Source: Desulfatitalea sp. (GTDB taxonomy: Bacteria > Desulfobacterota > Desulfobacteria > Desulfobacterales > Desulfosarcinaceae). Taken from it: a stretch of 7,250 bases of DNA. The position numbers and the translations under genes were made by a program. Positions 6,174-7,250 of the stretch are shown piece by piece. The first letter of the stretch is position 1. Each line of letters starts with the position of its first letter. The notes under the pieces were generated by a model, which was not told where the DNA came from, ran no database searches, and was given only the letters and a program-made list of their open reading frames with translations. The DNA lies in NCBI GenBank assembly GCA_013041835.1, contig JABDRH010000524.1:1-7250 (forward strand). The letters are read 5' to 3'.

Positions 6174-6298
6174 CAGGATAAGGGAGCGGCAGGAAGAAAA
6201 CTTCCCCCGTCTTGCTGCCTCTTTGTCCGCCTACGGCGTTTGGGCCTCGGTATATAAAAAAATCGTGTCTGATTTTGCCGATATCCGATTTAACTGAA

Positions 6299-6346
6299 AG
6301 GCGCATGCACGGGTACATATCCAGAGGTGCACCGGCTGATGCGCCT
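6299..6346 (+). repeat. Inverted repeat AGGCGCAT...ATGCGCCT with nested stem
   Basis: Perfect 8-bp arms at 6299-6306 and 6339-6346 are separated by 32 nt. Inside them, GCAC (6307-6310) can pair with GTGC (6327-6330), stacking directly on the outer stem and leaving an 8-nt bulge on the right (6331-6338). It could be an RNA hairpin at the 3' end of the PHA operon or a DNA-level repeat. No U-run follows. Confidence 0.45.
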
Positions 6347-6384
6347 CATGGATAAAACCGAATCCGACGCAATGGAGCGAATTA

Positions 6385-6403
6385 TTTCCCCCACTCAGGG
6401 AAA
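6385..6403 (+). terminator. Weak terminator candidate
   Basis: TTTCCC (6385-6390) pairs with GGGAAA (6398-6403) over a 7-nt loop, followed by a U-rich but interrupted stretch CCTATTCTATTTAT. It is in the right place to end the PHA operon, but the stem is short and the U-tract imperfect. Confidence 0.25.
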
Positions 6404-6459
6404 ACCTATTCTATTTATAACCCTTTGATTTTAGGATCTTGTGAGATAGTTGCCACTGT

Positions 6460-6472
6460 CATCAATTTGATG
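6460..6472. promoter_or_regulatory. Palindrome CATCAA-T-TTGATG upstream of the PilZ gene promoter
   Basis: Perfect 6-bp arms around one central base, about 45 bp upstream of the -35 box at 6518. The placement suits an activator or regulator site; no known factor is recognised. Confidence 0.3.
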
Positions 6473-6517
6473 GGTTAGCGACAGAACAAATATACCCTGG
6501 CCGCCACCCTAATTATA

Positions 6518-6546
6518 TTGACACGTCACGTGCATCTCCCTATAAT
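6518..6546 (+). promoter_or_regulatory. Exact consensus sigma70 promoter of the PilZ gene
   Basis: TTGACA (6518-6523), a 17-nt spacer and TATAAT (6541-6546) match the housekeeping consensus at all 12 positions with optimal spacing. Transcription would start near 6553. The spacer contains a CACGTG palindrome (6527-6532) that could be an operator lying between the two boxes. Confidence 0.85.
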
Positions 6547-6561
6547 ATAGACTTCATACCA

Positions 6562-6581
6562 ACCTCACATCGATATGAGGT
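6562..6581 (+). promoter_or_regulatory. Leader palindrome overlapping the ribosome binding site
   Basis: ACCTCA (6562-6567) and TGAGGT (6576-6581) form a 20-bp near-palindrome centred on ATCGAT. The Shine-Dalgarno GAGGT (6577-6581, 5 nt before the ATG at 6587) is the right arm, so folding of the message would hide it. It starts about 10 nt after the predicted transcription start. It may be a translational control hairpin or a repressor operator just downstream of the start. Confidence 0.5.
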
Positions 6582-6586
6582 GCGCT

Positions 6587-7102
6587 ATGTCATACGTCAT
6601 TCCTAGAGCCTACCCTAGAATGGAATTTGCTACTCCTATTCAATTGCGCCCCATGGGCACCGAACAGACTGATTCATTCGAGCCGGCGTGGACGCTCAAC
6701 TACAGTGAAGGTGGTTTTTGTTATAGCGCAAAGCGGCTGCCATCCCTTGATACCGAAGTGTGCATCGTCATGAGCGATTATGCCCCCGAGCGGTCGGGAC
6801 CGGTAAGTTTCCGCTCCTATCTGACGCGTATCTGCTGGCTGGCCCCCCCGGACGACAGCACCAGGGAGGCTACAATGGCCGGGGCACGGATTATTGCTCG
6901 CAGCCATGAGGTGTTGGGCACCCATGCAGAAAAACCCTTTCATATCTGCGATATGTGCAACGCTATGATGTCGGTCTGCCGGATCACCAGTAGCGGCTGT
7001 GATACCCAGCTATGCGAGTACTGCAGCCACCATTTTGACAAATTGCCCCAAGGCATGACACGAAAGTGTATTGAACGCTTTTTGGGGGGCAATGTGATCT
7101 GA
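6587..7102 (+). CDS. PilZ-domain protein with C-terminal cysteine-rich (zinc ribbon-like) segment
   Basis: Protein of 171 residues. The N-terminal two thirds is a PilZ domain, the c-di-GMP receptor fold. The RxxxR motif is RAYPR (Arg7, Arg11), the second motif (D/N)xSxxG is NYSEGG (Asn38, Ser40, Gly43), and a typical strand RSYLTRICWLAP (76-87) follows. Both nucleotide-contact motifs are intact, so c-di-GMP binding is expected. Residues 119-150 hold CDMC (121-124), Cys131, Cys138, CEYC (143-146) and His148-His149, which looks like a metal-binding knuckle pair. No signal peptide or membrane segment is seen. ATG 6587 is preferred to the in-frame ATG 6575, because GAGGT lies 5 nt before it and 6575 falls within the leader palindrome. 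It has its own strong promoter and a spacer of about 400 nt, so it is likely independent of the PHA operon. The output target is unknown. Confidence 0.85.
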   Translation: MSYVIPRAYPRMEFATPIQLRPMGTEQTDSFEPAWTLNYSEGGFCYSAKRLPSLDTEVCIVMSDYAPERSGPVSFRSYLTRICWLAPPDDSTREATMAGARIIARSHEVLGTHAEKPFHICDMCNAMMSVCRITSSGCDTQLCEYCSHHFDKLPQGMTRKCIERFLGGNVI

Positions 7103-7190
7103 AGGTGCAGGAGATTTTTCCAGCTCGATAAGGAATCGCAATTTAATAAGTTGCCCATTTAGGCGCGCGGATTTGGGTTGGCTTGGTTCG
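7103..7190. other. Non-coding spacer downstream of the PilZ gene
   Basis: No gene seen on either strand. The stretch 7161-7190 is a GC-rich to G/T-rich run (GGCGCGCGG, then TTTGGGTTGGCTTGGTTCG) that leads directly into the palindrome at 7191. It may be the outer arm of that element, whose partner would lie beyond the window. Confidence 0.4.
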
Positions 7191-7250
7191 ATCTGAGGGC
7201 TCAAAACCGCAGGAATAGCGAGCTATTTTGAGGATTTTGAGACCGAAGAT
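7191..7250. repeat. Large imperfect palindrome cut by the window edge
   Basis: The sequence is symmetric about 7220.5. Inner arms AATAGC/GCTATT (7214-7219, 7222-7227), middle arms CTCAAAA/TTTTGAG (7200-7206, 7235-7241) and outer arms ATCT/AGAT (7191-7194, 7247-7250) are separated by symmetric 7-nt and 5-nt unpaired segments. The symmetry reaches the last base of the window, so the element probably continues. It may be a dispersed palindromic repeat or a large terminator hairpin after the PilZ gene. Confidence 0.6.

Larger units (their letters stand above)
6174..6517. other. Gene-free spacer after the PHA operon
   Basis: About 340 nt in which I see no credible coding region on either strand. 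It holds a weak hairpin at 6188-6219 (GGCAG/CTGCC with an alternative GGAAG-AAAA-CTTCC inside), a long-range inverted repeat at 6299-6346, a TTTCCC/GGGAAA stem at 6385-6403 and a short palindrome at 6460-6472. The operon must end here, but none of the hairpins has a clean U-run, so the terminator is not identified. Base composition turns A/T-rich after about 6380, ahead of the next promoter. Confidence 0.6.

Overview
This window is a polyhydroxyalkanoate (PHA, carbon storage polymer) locus followed by an unrelated-looking regulatory gene. The moderately GC-rich genes and intergenic spacers, Shine-Dalgarno-led starts, a PhaR regulator and a fused-type acyl-CoA transferase all point to a Gram-negative bacterium. 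The combination of a divergent second PHA synthase with small phasin-like proteins resembles PHA-storing Desulfobacterota (Desulfosarcina-type sulfate reducers). That taxonomic guess is an inference from protein character, not from a search.

Layout, left to right. (1) Bases 1-325, + strand: the last 107 codons of a canonical class I PHA synthase (phaC), whose catalytic His is visible. (2) Bases 374-1999, - strand, convergent with phaC: a two-domain family I acyl-CoA transferase of the propionate/acetate CoA-transferase type. (3) Bases 2063-2527, - strand, 63 nt upstream of the transferase and probably co-transcribed with it: the PHA regulator phaR. (4) Bases 2528-2814: a divergent control region with a TTGACA box, an inverted repeat of the TGC-N3-GCA type and a second, inverted copy of the same 12-bp motif. 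These are good candidates for PhaR operators. (5) Bases 2815-6173, + strand: two tandem paralogous phasin-like proteins, a 177-nt spacer with a strong long hairpin, a second and divergent PhaC-like synthase with a lysine-rich tail, and an SDR-type 3-oxoacyl-CoA reductase (phaB-like) only 11 nt downstream.

How the genes may work together (inference from families): the CoA transferase activates short carboxylates, the SDR reduces 3-oxoacyl-CoA to 3-hydroxyacyl-CoA, the two synthases polymerise it, the small proteins coat the granule, and PhaR senses polymer or granule and represses phasin expression. No beta-ketothiolase (phaA) is present inside the window.

(6) Bases 6174-6517: about 340 nt without a gene, holding several inverted repeats. 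(7) Bases 6518-7102, + strand: an exact consensus sigma70 promoter, a palindrome overlapping the ribosome binding site, and a PilZ-domain (c-di-GMP-binding type) protein with a cysteine-rich C-terminal zinc-ribbon-like segment. (8) Bases 7191-7250: a palindromic element cut by the window edge.
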